Of a stretch of 64,000 nt of DNA, positions 18,035 to 26,404 are shown one piece after another. This stretch comes from Hydrogenophaga sp. (lineage in GTDB: Bacteria; Pseudomonadota; Gammaproteobacteria; Burkholderiales; Burkholderiaceae_C), in contig JAJNQE010000110.1 in NCBI GenBank assembly GCA_021154985.1, forward strand, positions 17,262 through 81,261, given 5' to 3'. The notes under the pieces were generated by a model. The model did not search any database, was not told where the DNA came from, and saw only the letters and a program-made list of their open reading frames with translations. Positions within the stretch are counted from its first letter, which is position 1. Every line of letters starts with the position of its first letter. The translations under genes were made by a program, and so were the position numbers.

Positions 18035-18903
18035 GATTCGATCTCCGTGCCGATGGACAAGAGCGCGCCCTCTTCGTTGCGGAGAAACTGCCGCGCAGGG
18101 GTTTCGTCGATGAGCCTCATGTCCTTGACAGGTACCCAGACGCCCTGCGTCCAGACGCTGGCCGCGCGAAGTGGCCCACTGCGGGCCGCGCTGGCGGCTG
18201 GTGCAACGGCCAGATCGGCGGCGACCATGCGCAAGCTCTCCTGCATCGATTCGCGCATCAGCGCTCGCAGCCGGCTGCCCTGGTTATCGGTCAGGCGTTT
18301 CATGAGCGCTTCGCGGGTGCCGCTGGCCAATCGGGTCTGGTGGACCACACCGGCACGGTAGGTCGATTCGGGCTTGCCGTCCTGCCAGAGTTGCACCGTG
18401 CTGCGCGTGCTGAACACGCTCAGGTCGGCCGCGATTTCGTAGTGAACCCACATGAGCAGGTAAGCAGGCGATTTGCCCGTGGCCGCGATGCGTGCCTCGT
18501 GATCGCGTCGGCCGGGCATGCCCGCGAGCAGCTGGGCCGAGCTGAGCTTCAGCGGAAAGGCGGTGGTCTGCTGGAGCGCATTGACCGCGGCTGTGGCTTC
18601 GGCGCGGTAGTCCACGTCGAGCAACGGACCCACCGTGGCCTGGATCTGCGACGCCATGTCCTTCTGCCTCGATCGCTGGACCGATGAGTCGATCAGCGCG
18701 CCGATCAGTCCGCCCCCCAGCGCCGCACTCACATTGGAACTCTGCGCGGTGAACATGAAGGTCTCTTGCGCCACCACGACACGCAGGTCGACTTCCTTGA
18801 TCCGCGCCCGCTCCTCGGATGCCAGGGGTTTGTAAAAGGGTGCACACGCGCCCAGAGCCATCAGCGCGATGACCGCCACCAGCCAACGAAAGACGATGCT
18901 CAT
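18031..18903 (-). CDS. Hypothetical lipoprotein
   Basis: A 290-residue protein starting MSIVFRWLVAVIALMALGAC, with lipobox LGAC giving the mature Cys at residue 20. The frame is open to 19017 but ATG 18903 gives a proper lipoprotein signal. It contains a glycine-rich stretch (SAALGGGLIGALIDSSVQRSR) that may insert in membrane. Coupled to the downstream exported protein by a 4-bp overlap. Function unknown. Confidence 0.65.
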   Translation of the reverse strand: MSIVFRWLVAVIALMALGACAPFYKPLASEERARIKEVDLRVVVAQETFMFTAQSSNVSAALGGGLIGALIDSSVQRSRQKDMASQIQATVGPLLDVDYRAEATAAVNALQQTTAFPLKLSSAQLLAGMPGRRDHEARIAATGKSPAYLLMWVHYEIAADLSVFSTRSTVQLWQDGKPESTYRAGVVHQTRLASGTREALMKRLTDNQGSRLRALMRESMQESLRMVAADLAVAPAASAARSGPLRAASVWTQGVWVPVKDMRLIDETPARQFLRNEEGALLSIGTEIES

Positions 18904-19001
18904 TCGGATCCTTGGTTGTGTTTGCCTGGCGGGGGGCCAGCGCCTGCGCGAGGAGGATACATCAGGTAACAAGTGGCCTCGCCACCCCCATCTATCAAGA
19001 A

Positions 19002-19021
19002 AAATTTGATCAATCAAATTT
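19002..19021. promoter_or_regulatory. Perfect palindrome upstream of lysE
   Basis: Arms AAATTTGAT and ATCAAATTT flank CA in an AT-rich block (about 18993-19040) that also holds CTAATTGAT and TTTAATC half-sites. It lies about 100 bp before the lysE start and carries T-N11-A-like features of LysR sites. TTGATC at 19006 with GATTAT at 19028 could be a weak promoter covered by the operator. Confidence 0.65.
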
Positions 19022-19121
19022 CTAATTGATTATGTTTAATCGAACAACGCAAACTAGCACACTCCACACCATTCACCCGCCACTCCCGAGCGGGCACGCC
19101 AGATTCCCGGAGCTTCTCGTC

Positions 19122-19751
19122 ATGACCCTCGCTTTCCCCACCTTCACCGCCGGCATGGTGCTGAGCATCTCGTTGATCATGGCCATCGGCCCGCAAAACG
19201 CGCATGTGTTGCGCATGGGCCTGCAGCGCCAGCACCTGTGGCTCACGGTGGCGGTCTGCGCCGTGGCCGACATTGCGCTCATCTCGCTGGGCGTGCTGGG
19301 TCTGGCGCAGCTCGGTGGCATGTCGGACAAGCTCATGGGTGCGCTCGTGGGTGCCGGCGTGCTGTTTCTGGCGGTCTACGGCTGGCAGGCGTTTCAGCGG
19401 TTTCTGCACCCGCGTGCGGTGGCCATCGAAGGCGACAACGCCGTGGTGGCCGAGCCGGTCTCGCGCCGCCAGGCCGTGTTGTCGGCGCTGGCGTTTTCGT
19501 GGCTGAACCCGCACGCCTGGCTCGACACCGCCGTGCTGATCGGCACCGCCTCGCTGGCGTATGGCCAGGGCAGCACGGTGTTTGGCCTGGGTGCGGCCGC
19601 GGGGTCGGTTGTGTGGTTCCTGGCGCTGGGCGTGGCCGCCTTCTGGCTCGGGCGCCGGCTCAATTCGCTGCACGTGTGGCGTGCGCTGGACGGCATGGTT
19701 GCGCTCATGATGTGGGGCACGGCGCTCTGGCTCCTGAGCAGCCTGGCCTGA
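19122..19751 (+). CDS. LysE/ArgO family basic amino acid exporter
   Basis: A 209-residue inner-membrane exporter with about six TM helices. The family signature SLIMAIGPQNAHVLRMGLQR is near the N-terminus and FSWLNPHAWLDTAVLIG in the middle. ATG 19122 is preferred over an upstream start at 19026 because it begins the family match and has GGAG upstream. It lies 15 bp before davB, suggesting joint control of lysine export and breakdown. ArgP at 11639 is the likely regulator. Confidence 0.9.
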   Translation: MTLAFPTFTAGMVLSISLIMAIGPQNAHVLRMGLQRQHLWLTVAVCAVADIALISLGVLGLAQLGGMSDKLMGALVGAGVLFLAVYGWQAFQRFLHPRAVAIEGDNAVVAEPVSRRQAVLSALAFSWLNPHAWLDTAVLIGTASLAYGQGSTVFGLGAAAGSVVWFLALGVAAFWLGRRLNSLHVWRALDGMVALMMWGTALWLLSSLA

Positions 19752-19766
19752 ACCCCGGAGGCTCCC

Positions 19767-21437
19767 ATGTCCCTGCGCAGCGCAGACGCACCCGTCACCG
19801 TTTTCGGCCCCGATTTTCCCTTCGCCTTCGACGACTGGATCGCCCACCCGCAGGGCCTGGGTGAGCTGCCGCCCGAGCGCCTGGGGCAGGAGGTGGCCAT
19901 CGTCGGCGCAGGCATGGCGGGCATGGTGGCGGCCTACGAGCTGATGAAGCTGGGCCTGAAGCCGGTGCTGTATGAAGCCTCGCGCATGGGCGGGCGGCTG
20001 CGCTCGCAGACCTTTGAGGGCGGGCAAGGTGTGGTGGCGGAGCTGGGCGGCATGCGCTTTCCGGCCTCGGGCACGGCCTTCTTTCACTACGTGAACCGGC
20101 TCGGCTTGAAGTCGCAGCCCTTCCCCAACCCGCTCACACCGGCAGCCGGCTGCACCGTGGTGGACCTCGAAGGCCAGACGCATTGGGCGCGCTCGCTGGC
20201 CGATCTGCCGCCGCTGTTCAGCGAAGTGGCCGAGGCCTGGGCACAGGCGCTCGAAGAAGGCGCCGGCTTCACCGGCCTGCAGCAGGCGCTGCGCGAACGC
20301 GACGTGGTGAAACTCAAAGCCCTGTGGAACGAACTCGTGCCGCTGTGGGACGACCGCACCTTCTACGACTTCGTGGCCACCTCCAAAGCATTCGCCCAGC
20401 TCTCGTTTCACCACCGCGAGGTGTTTGGCCAGGTCGGCTTCGGCACCGGCGGCTGGGACTCCGACTTCCCCAACTCCATGCTGGAGATCCTGCGCGTGGT
20501 GCTCACCGGCTGCGACGAGAACCAGCACTTGATCGTGGGCGGCGTGCAGCAGGTGCCGCTGGGCCTGTGGCAACACACACCCGCCGCCCACGAAATGCGC
20601 CACTGGCCCGCCGGCACCACGCTGGCCAGCCTGCACCAGGGCGCTCCGCGCGCCGGCGTCACGGCCATCAGCCGCGCCGCGGGCCAGAAGTTCGCCGTCA
20701 CCGACACCTGGGGCAACACCCAGACCTACCCCGCCGTGCTCACCACCTGCCAGAGCTGGCTGCTGACCACGCAGATCGCGGTGGAGGAGTCGCTGTTTTC
20801 GCAGAAGCACTGGATGGCGCTGGACCGCACCCGCTACATGCAGTCGTCCAAAACCTTTGTGATGGTGGACCGCCCGTTCTGGAACGACCTCAAGGCCAAC
20901 GGCTGGCCCACCCTGGGCATGACGCTCACCGACCGGCTCACGCGCGGCACCTACCTGTTCGACAACGGCCCGGACCAACCTGGCGTGATCTGCCTGAGCT
21001 ACGCCTGGATGGGCGACGCGCTGAAGATGCTGCCGCACGGCTCCGAAAAGCGCGTACAGCTCGCGCTCTCGGCCTTGAAAAAGATCTACCCCGACGTGGA
21101 CATTGCGAGCCACATCATTGGCGACCCGATCAGCGTGTCGTGGGAAGCCGATCCGCATTTCCTCGGCGCCTTCAAGGGCGCGCTGCCCGGCCACTACCGC
21201 TACAACCACCGCATGTACAGCCACTTCATGCAGGACGGGTTTGCGCCCGCCGAGCGCGGCATCTTCATCGCCGGTGACGACGTGTCGTTCACGCCCGCCT
21301 GGGTCGAGGGTGCGGTGCAGACCTCGCTCAATGCGGTGTGGGGCATCGTGAAACACCTGGGTGGCCGCACGCACGCGGACAACCCCGGGCCGGGCGATGT
21401 GTTCGCCGAGCTCGGGCCCATGGCGCTGCCGGACTGA
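19767..21437 (+). CDS. davB: L-lysine 2-monooxygenase
   Basis: A 556-residue FAD-dependent enzyme that closely follows the Pseudomonas DavB / L-amino acid oxidase-monooxygenase pattern. It starts with FGPDFPFAFDDWI, has the FAD dinucleotide fold VAIVGAGMAGMVAAYEL at residues 43-59 (GAGMAG 47-52), and GGRLRSQTF. Later conserved text is TYLFDNGPDQPGVICLSYAW and FIAGDDVSFTPAWVEGAVQT. It converts lysine to 5-aminovaleramide with O2. The amidase for that product is at 22456. Tryptophan monooxygenase is the main alternative, but the match favours lysine. Confidence 0.88.
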   Translation: MSLRSADAPVTVFGPDFPFAFDDWIAHPQGLGELPPERLGQEVAIVGAGMAGMVAAYELMKLGLKPVLYEASRMGGRLRSQTFEGGQGVVAELGGMRFPASGTAFFHYVNRLGLKSQPFPNPLTPAAGCTVVDLEGQTHWARSLADLPPLFSEVAEAWAQALEEGAGFTGLQQALRERDVVKLKALWNELVPLWDDRTFYDFVATSKAFAQLSFHHREVFGQVGFGTGGWDSDFPNSMLEILRVVLTGCDENQHLIVGGVQQVPLGLWQHTPAAHEMRHWPAGTTLASLHQGAPRAGVTAISRAAGQKFAVTDTWGNTQTYPAVLTTCQSWLLTTQIAVEESLFSQKHWMALDRTRYMQSSKTFVMVDRPFWNDLKANGWPTLGMTLTDRLTRGTYLFDNGPDQPGVICLSYAWMGDALKMLPHGSEKRVQLALSALKKIYPDVDIASHIIGDPISVSWEADPHFLGAFKGALPGHYRYNHRMYSHFMQDGFAPAERGIFIAGDDVSFTPAWVEGAVQTSLNAVWGIVKHLGGRTHADNPGPGDVFAELGPMALPD

Positions 21438-21503
21438 CGCAGCAGGGCGTAACCGTTTGAACGGAGCCCGTTGACAGGTCGAAGCCCCGCTAGAGTGCGC
21501 ACC

Positions 21504-22385
21504 ATGATCCAACGACGCCACTTCTCGACCGCCGCCGCGCTGGCCCTGGCCAGCCCATTCGTTTTCGTGCCCACGCGCGCTCAAGCCGCGTCCAGCCTGC
21601 CCGCACAACTCCAGCAACTGGAAGCCACCGCCCAGGGCCGCCTGGGTGTGACCATCCTCGACACCGCCACCGGCCAGCTCCACGGCCACCGGATGGACGA
21701 ACGTTTCATGATGCTCAGCTCCTTCAAGCTGCTGGCCAGTGCGCTGGTGCTGGCGCGGGTGGACCGGGGCCAGGATTCGCTGGACCGCCGCATCATCTAT
21801 GCCAAGGGCGATCTCGTCACCTGGTCGCCCGTCACCGAGCGATTTGCCGACACCGCGGAAGGCATGACGCTCGGCGACCTGTGCGAAGCCACCCTCACCA
21901 CCAGCGACAACAGCGCGGCCAACTTCATCCTCGACAGCTTTGGCGGCCCGGCGGCGCTCACGCGTTATGCGCGCGAACTGGGCGACAGCACCACGCGCCT
22001 GGACCGCCGCGAGACCGAGCTCAACGCCGGCACCGCCGCCGCCCTGCTCGACACCACCACGCCGCGCGCCATGGCGCTCACCCTGCACAAGCTGCTGCTC
22101 GGCAACGCACTCTCGCCCGCTTCGCGCGAACGCCTGCAGCAATGGCTGGCGGCCAACACCACCGGCGACAAGCGCCTGCGCGCCGGGCTGCCGGCCGGCT
22201 GGCGGGTGGGCGAGAAGACCGGCACCAACACCACCGACGCCAACGACATCGGCATCACCTGGCCCACCCATGGCCGGGCGCCGCTGATCATCACCGCCTA
22301 CCTCGCCGAGAGCACGGCCAGCAGCGCGGTCAAAGAAGCCACGCTGGCGGGCGCGGCCCGGCTCGCTGCCGGCCTGGTGGCCTGA
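21504..22385 (+). CDS. Class A beta-lactamase
   Basis: A 293-residue serine beta-lactamase. All class A motifs are present: SSFK at residues 72-75, SDN at 134-136, ETELN at 170-174 and KTG at 238-240. The leader MIQRRHFSTAAALALAS carries twin arginines and suggests Tat export to the periplasm. ATG 21504 is favoured over 21471. It lies between davB and davA in the same direction, with a 66-bp gap before it, which is an unusual place for a resistance gene. Substrate range cannot be read from the sequence. Confidence 0.93.
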   Translation: MIQRRHFSTAAALALASPFVFVPTRAQAASSLPAQLQQLEATAQGRLGVTILDTATGQLHGHRMDERFMMLSSFKLLASALVLARVDRGQDSLDRRIIYAKGDLVTWSPVTERFADTAEGMTLGDLCEATLTTSDNSAANFILDSFGGPAALTRYARELGDSTTRLDRRETELNAGTAAALLDTTTPRAMALTLHKLLLGNALSPASRERLQQWLAANTTGDKRLRAGLPAGWRVGEKTGTNTTDANDIGITWPTHGRAPLIITAYLAESTASSAVKEATLAGAARLAAGLVA

Positions 22386-22398
22386 GCCCACCCACTTT

Positions 22399-22441
22399 CA
22401 GGCTCAACCCATCGCCGTTCGGGCTGAGCCTGTCGAAGCCT
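22399..22441. repeat. Extragenic REP-like repeat
   Basis: Contains the inverted arms CAGGCTCA (22399-22406) and TGAGCCTG (22425-22432), followed by TCGAAGCC. The GAGCCTGTCGAAG core is a common type of dispersed repeat in GC-rich bacteria. A related CTGAG-TCGAAGG sequence occurs inside the exoprotein gene at 42475. Confidence 0.6.
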
Positions 22442-22455
22442 CCACCCACACCACC

Positions 22456-23247
22456 ATGCCCCACGACACCCTCACCCTCGCGCTCTGGCAGTGCCCCTAC
22501 GCGGCCCACCCCGCCGCCGCCCTGGCGCGGCTCGATGCGACCGCCTCCCGAGCCCGCGCGCAAGGCGCCGAGCTGCTGGTGTGCCCCGAGATGTCGCTCA
22601 CCGGCTACCAGATCGGCGCGCCTGCCGTGGCCGAACTCGCCGAGCCGGCGGACGGTGCGCTGGCGCAGGCGGTGAGCACCATCGCGCGGCGCCACGGTAT
22701 CGCCATCGTGTATGGCTACCCCGAACACAACGCCCAAGGCAAGCCGTACAACGCGGTGCAGTTCATCGACGCCGACGGTCAGCGCATCGCCAACTACCGC
22801 AAGACCCACCTCTTCGGCGACATCGACCGCGCGCAGTTCAGCCCCGGCCCACAGGCACCCGCGGTGTTCGACTGGCAAGGCTGGCGCCTGGGCCTGCTGA
22901 TCTGCTATGACATCGAGTTCCCCGAACCCTCGCGCGGCCTCGCGCTGCAGGGGGCCGATATGGTGCTCGTGCCCACCGCCAACATGCTCGATTTCGATGA
23001 AGTGCAACACGTGTTGCTGCCCGCACGTGCACTGGAGAACCGCCTGTTTGTGGCCTATGCGAATGCCTGTGGGCAAGAGGGTGACACCACCTACGGCGGG
23101 CTCAGCACGGTGTGCGCGCCGATGGGCGGCGTGCTGGCGCAAGGGGGTCGGGGTGAAGAATGGCTGCAGGTGTCTGTGTCTCGCTCCGCACTGGCGGCGG
23201 CTCGCAGCACCTCCCCCCTGAAAGACCGACGAACCGACCTCGCCTGA
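22456..23247 (+). CDS. davA: 5-aminovaleramide amidase (nitrilase family)
   Basis: A 263-residue carbon-nitrogen hydrolase. The Glu-Lys-Cys triad is visible: E45 in LLVCPEMSLTGY, K116 in NYRKTHLFG, and C150 in LLICYDIEFPE. The sequence tracks Pseudomonas DavA, which hydrolyses 5-aminovaleramide to 5-aminovalerate. With davB upstream this gives the first two steps of the aminovalerate lysine route. Later genes (davT, davD) are not in the window. Confidence 0.85.
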   Translation: MPHDTLTLALWQCPYAAHPAAALARLDATASRARAQGAELLVCPEMSLTGYQIGAPAVAELAEPADGALAQAVSTIARRHGIAIVYGYPEHNAQGKPYNAVQFIDADGQRIANYRKTHLFGDIDRAQFSPGPQAPAVFDWQGWRLGLLICYDIEFPEPSRGLALQGADMVLVPTANMLDFDEVQHVLLPARALENRLFVAYANACGQEGDTTYGGLSTVCAPMGGVLAQGGRGEEWLQVSVSRSALAAARSTSPLKDRRTDLA

Positions 23248-23250
23248 CAC

Positions 23251-23682
23251 ATGAACGAAGCGCAATCCAACGGTGCACCGACCGTTGCCACAGGTGGATT
23301 TCTGGCCACGGCGGCGCTGGTGCTGGTGGCACTGGCCTTGTTTCCCAAGGTTGTGGAATCGGTGGCCGAGCGCTCGATCGGCATTTCACGCTATTTCAGC
23401 TCGATCGCAGGCGACCCGTTGCCCGAGTGGCTGCCCAAGGCCATCGGCGTTGGGGTGTGGCTCATGGCGGCGTTCATGACAGCCTACTTGTTGGCAGAAA
23501 TCAAAGAGCGCAGCCGGCGCGCGTATGCGGTGCTGGTGCTGCTGGGGTCCGGGCTGATCGCCGCCTACTTTGCCACGAGGGTGGAGGGCTCCGCATCCAT
23601 CGAGCAACTTGTAGGCATCGCGGGAGCCTCCCTGGGCGCGATTGACGGTTTTTCGAGTTTGCGCCGACGCGATCCCGCCTGA
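23251..23682 (+). CDS. Hypothetical small membrane protein
   Basis: A 143-residue protein with three hydrophobic segments (FLATAALVLVALALF, GVGVWLMAAFMTAYLLA, AYAVLVLLGSGLIAAYF). It starts 3 bp after davA, so it is probably co-transcribed. No family recognised; a role in lysine metabolism is not implied by sequence. Confidence 0.55.
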   Translation: MNEAQSNGAPTVATGGFLATAALVLVALALFPKVVESVAERSIGISRYFSSIAGDPLPEWLPKAIGVGVWLMAAFMTAYLLAEIKERSRRAYAVLVLLGSGLIAAYFATRVEGSASIEQLVGIAGASLGAIDGFSSLRRRDPA

Positions 23683-23698
23683 GCGCGGGTGGCCGGAA

Positions 23699-24373
23699 TC
23701 ACTTCAGCAGCGGTGATCTCAGGATGATCTGCACCGTGGCGAAGAAGTGTTCTTCCAGCGCCTTGAGCGCGGCAGGCTCGTCGCGTTTGAGCACCGCGTC
23801 CATCAGCCGTTTGTGCTCGCTCTTCACGTCCCGGTGGTGGTCGGTGTCCAGCGGCACCGAGAGCAAGCGGTAACGCTCGCTCTGCGCATACAGCACCGCG
23901 CGCATGCGCAGCAACCAGGCGCTGGGACAGGCGCTCACCAAGGCTTCGTGAAACGCGCCGTGCGCCTGGTTCCACGCCGGGGTCTTGCGGGCCTCGGCCT
24001 CTGTGGGCGTCTCCTGCAGCCGCTCCATGCGGTGTGCGGCGGCCACGATGCCGGTTTCCCACTCCACGTCGCCGTGCTGCATGGCCTTGCTCAGGCACAG
24101 CCACTCCAGCTCCACGCGCGTGCGGGTGAGGTCCATCAACTCCTCCTTGCTGACCGGGCTCACACGGTAGCCCCGGTGCGACTCGGCGGTGACCATGCCT
24201 TCCGCCCCCAGCCGCGACAAGGCCTCGCGGATGGCGCCCAGGCTGACCTCGAAACGCTGCTCCAGCGCCTTGATGTTGAGCTTGGTGCCGGGCAGCAGTT
24301 GCCCCTCCAGGATCTCTTGGCGGATGCGCTGGCAGACGGTCTCGGCCTGGGTGAGTTTGGTGGTGGCGGTCAT
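23699..24373 (-). CDS. GntR-family regulator with FCD domain
   Basis: A 224-residue repressor. The N-terminal winged HTH (LEQRFEVSLGAIREALSRLGAEGMV) is followed by an all-helical FCD ligand-binding domain with histidines (AAAHRME, AHGAFHEALV) typical of the metal/ligand pocket. Divergent from the FAH-TRAP operon at 24486, which it likely represses until a carboxylate ligand binds. Confidence 0.9.
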   Translation of the reverse strand: MTATTKLTQAETVCQRIRQEILEGQLLPGTKLNIKALEQRFEVSLGAIREALSRLGAEGMVTAESHRGYRVSPVSKEELMDLTRTRVELEWLCLSKAMQHGDVEWETGIVAAAHRMERLQETPTEAEARKTPAWNQAHGAFHEALVSACPSAWLLRMRAVLYAQSERYRLLSVPLDTDHHRDVKSEHKRLMDAVLKRDEPAALKALEEHFFATVQIILRSPLLK

Positions 24374-24485
24374 GGCTGGCGGATTTTATGCGGGAATGTA
24401 CCAATGAACAAAGAATAGATTATTAAACAAACGATACATCGCAACTGGTAGAGTGCCCTCCCATGAACACACAGAGGAGCACGCA
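24374..24485. promoter_or_regulatory. Divergent operator region of the GntR/TRAP operon
   Basis: A 112-bp gap with a marked AT-rich core at about 24396-24440 (two AACAAA copies and TTATTAAA). It must contain both promoters and the GntR operator. TAGAGT at 24448 could be a -10 box for the plus-strand operon. An AGGAG ribosome site precedes ATG 24486. Confidence 0.5.
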
Positions 24486-25388
24486 ATGAAGTTGGTACGT
24501 TTTTACCGGGACGGGCGCGAGGGCTGGGCGGTGCAAGACCCCGCCAGCGGTGCCTGGCACGGGGCCACGCAGGGCGCCAGTGGCCACCCCGGTTCACTGG
24601 ACCAAGCGATCCGTCAGGGCCAGGCAGCCCTCGACATGGCCGCCCGCGCCATGCGCGCGCAGCCGGTGGTGGACCTCACAGCGGTGCAATTTCTGCCCCC
24701 GGTGGCCGAGCCTCGCAAGATCATCTGCGTGGGCCTGAACTACCGCGACCACTCGGAAGAAAGCGGCTTCGAGCAGCCGGCCTACCCCACGCTGTTCTCG
24801 CGCTTCAACACCAGTGTGGTCGCCCACGGCGAACCGCTGGAACACGCGGGCCTGTCGGACACGCTGGACTTCGAAGGCGAACTGGTGGCGGTGATCGGCA
24901 CCGGCGGCTCGTGCATCCGCCTGGAGGACGCGCTCTCGCATGTGATGGGCTATTCGGTGTTCAACGACGGCAGCGTGCGCGAGTACCAGTTCAAGACGCC
25001 GCAGTGGACCATGGGCAAGAACTTCGACCGCACCGGCGCCTTCGGTCCCTGGCTGGTCACCGCCGACGAGTTGCCCCCCGGTGCACGCGGCCTGCGGCTG
25101 GAGACACGGCTCAACGGCCAGACGGTGCAGTCGGCCAACACCAGCGACATGGTGTTCGACGTGGCCTCGCTGATCGTGACCATCAGCGAAGCCATCACGC
25201 TGGAAGCCGGCGACCTGATCGTGGCCGGCACACCGGCGGGCATCGGCCACGCCCGCGAGCCGCGCCTCTACATGAAACCCGGCGATGTCTGTGAAGTCGA
25301 GATCGAGCGCATCGGCCTGCTGCGCAACCGGATCCAGGCCAGAAACCCGTCCCACCAACCCGCCCCCCAAGAGGAGACAACCGCATGA
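24486..25388 (+). CDS. Fumarylacetoacetate hydrolase family protein
   Basis: A 300-residue FAH-fold enzyme. The core reads IICVGLNYRDHSEESGF and LDFEGELVAVIG, giving the Glu/Glu/Asp metal site; YSVFNDGSVREYQ and QWTMGKNFDRTGAFGPW follow. Family members hydrolyse or decarboxylate acylpyruvate-type or 2-oxo acids. Substrate unknown. First gene of an operon with a TRAP transporter and an FAD-linked oxidase; its stop overlaps the next start by 4 bp. Confidence 0.88.
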   Translation: MKLVRFYRDGREGWAVQDPASGAWHGATQGASGHPGSLDQAIRQGQAALDMAARAMRAQPVVDLTAVQFLPPVAEPRKIICVGLNYRDHSEESGFEQPAYPTLFSRFNTSVVAHGEPLEHAGLSDTLDFEGELVAVIGTGGSCIRLEDALSHVMGYSVFNDGSVREYQFKTPQWTMGKNFDRTGAFGPWLVTADELPPGARGLRLETRLNGQTVQSANTSDMVFDVASLIVTISEAITLEAGDLIVAGTPAGIGHAREPRLYMKPGDVCEVEIERIGLLRNRIQARNPSHQPAPQEETTA

Positions 25389-26404
25389 GACTCAACCGAC
25401 TGTTGGCCGCCATGGCCCTCACGACCCTGGCCGCGCTGGGCACCAGCGCCATGGCGCAGGACTTCAAGGCGCGCACTGCGCGTTTCGGCCATGGTCTGGC
25501 CGACGCCCACCCGGCCGGGCAGGCGGCGAAGCAGTTCGCCGCCGAGATGGACAAGGCCAGCGGCGGCAAGATGAAGATCTCGGTCATCGCCAACCAGGCG
25601 CTCGGCCCGGACCCGCAAATGCTCGCAGCGCTGCAAGGCGGCGTGCAGGAGTTCTACACCGGCAGCGCGCTGGCCATGCTGGGGCAGGTGAAAGAGCTCG
25701 GCTTCCAGGACGTGCCCTTTCTCTTCAACACCGAAGCCGAAGCCCACGCGGTGTTCGACGGTCCGGTGGGCGCACACCTCAACGCCAAGCTGTCCGCCGT
25801 GGGCATCCACGTGCTGGGCTGGTGGGAAAACGGCTTTCGCCACATCACCAACTCCAGGCGCCCGGTCAACACGCTGGACGATCTGAAGGGCTTGAAGCTG
25901 CGCACCCAGCCGAACCCGCTCACGCTCGACGCCTTCAAGGCCATCGGCGCCAACGCCTCGCCACTGCCCTGGTCCGAACTCTTCGTGGCGCTGGAAACCA
26001 AGGCTTTTGACGGCCAGGAAAACCCGGTGGTGTTGATGTACACCCAGCGCTTCTATGAAGTGCAGAAGTACATGACGCTCTCGGGCCACGTCTATTCACC
26101 GCTGATCTTCGCGGTGTCCAAAAAGTACTGGGACAGCCTCTCGCCCGCCGAGCAGACAGCCATGAACACCGCCGCCAAGAACGCCACAGCGTTCCAGCGC
26201 AAGTCCACCGCCGCCGAAGCGGGCAACGCGCTGCAAGGCATGAAGGACAAGGGCGTGCAGGTCACGCAGTTCTCGCCGGCCGACCTGCAAGCCATCCGGG
26301 ACCGTGTGCCGCCAGCGATTGCACCGCACCTGGAAAAAATCGGGCCCGAATTCATGACCCTGGTGCGCAGCGAGATCGCCAAGGTCCGCGGCACGGCCAA
26401 GTAA
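25385..26404 (+). CDS. TRAP transporter substrate-binding protein (DctP family)
   Basis: A 339-residue periplasmic binding protein with a Sec signal peptide ending SAMAQDF. It contains the TRAP-type central region KGLKLRTQPNPLTLDAFKAIGANASPLPWSELFVALE, where the family's conserved Arg binds the ligand carboxylate. It delivers an organic acid to DctQ/DctM encoded at 27792 and 28299, interrupted by the oxidase gene. Confidence 0.93.
   Translation: MRLNRLLAAMALTTLAALGTSAMAQDFKARTARFGHGLADAHPAGQAAKQFAAEMDKASGGKMKISVIANQALGPDPQMLAALQGGVQEFYTGSALAMLGQVKELGFQDVPFLFNTEAEAHAVFDGPVGAHLNAKLSAVGIHVLGWWENGFRHITNSRRPVNTLDDLKGLKLRTQPNPLTLDAFKAIGANASPLPWSELFVALETKAFDGQENPVVLMYTQRFYEVQKYMTLSGHVYSPLIFAVSKKYWDSLSPAEQTAMNTAAKNATAFQRKSTAAEAGNALQGMKDKGVQVTQFSPADLQAIRDRVPPAIAPHLEKIGPEFMTLVRSEIAKVRGTAK

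Noticed and set aside
21470..21490. TTGACA followed by TAGAGT before the beta-lactamase
   Set aside because: The boxes are only 14 bp apart, too short for a sigma-70 promoter; no better pair was found.
19014..22391. 1125-residue open frame on the minus strand
   Set aside because: It runs antisense to lysE, davB and the beta-lactamase, which have clear motifs. Long antisense frames are expected at this GC content, and its translation is low-complexity His/Gly/Arg-rich text.
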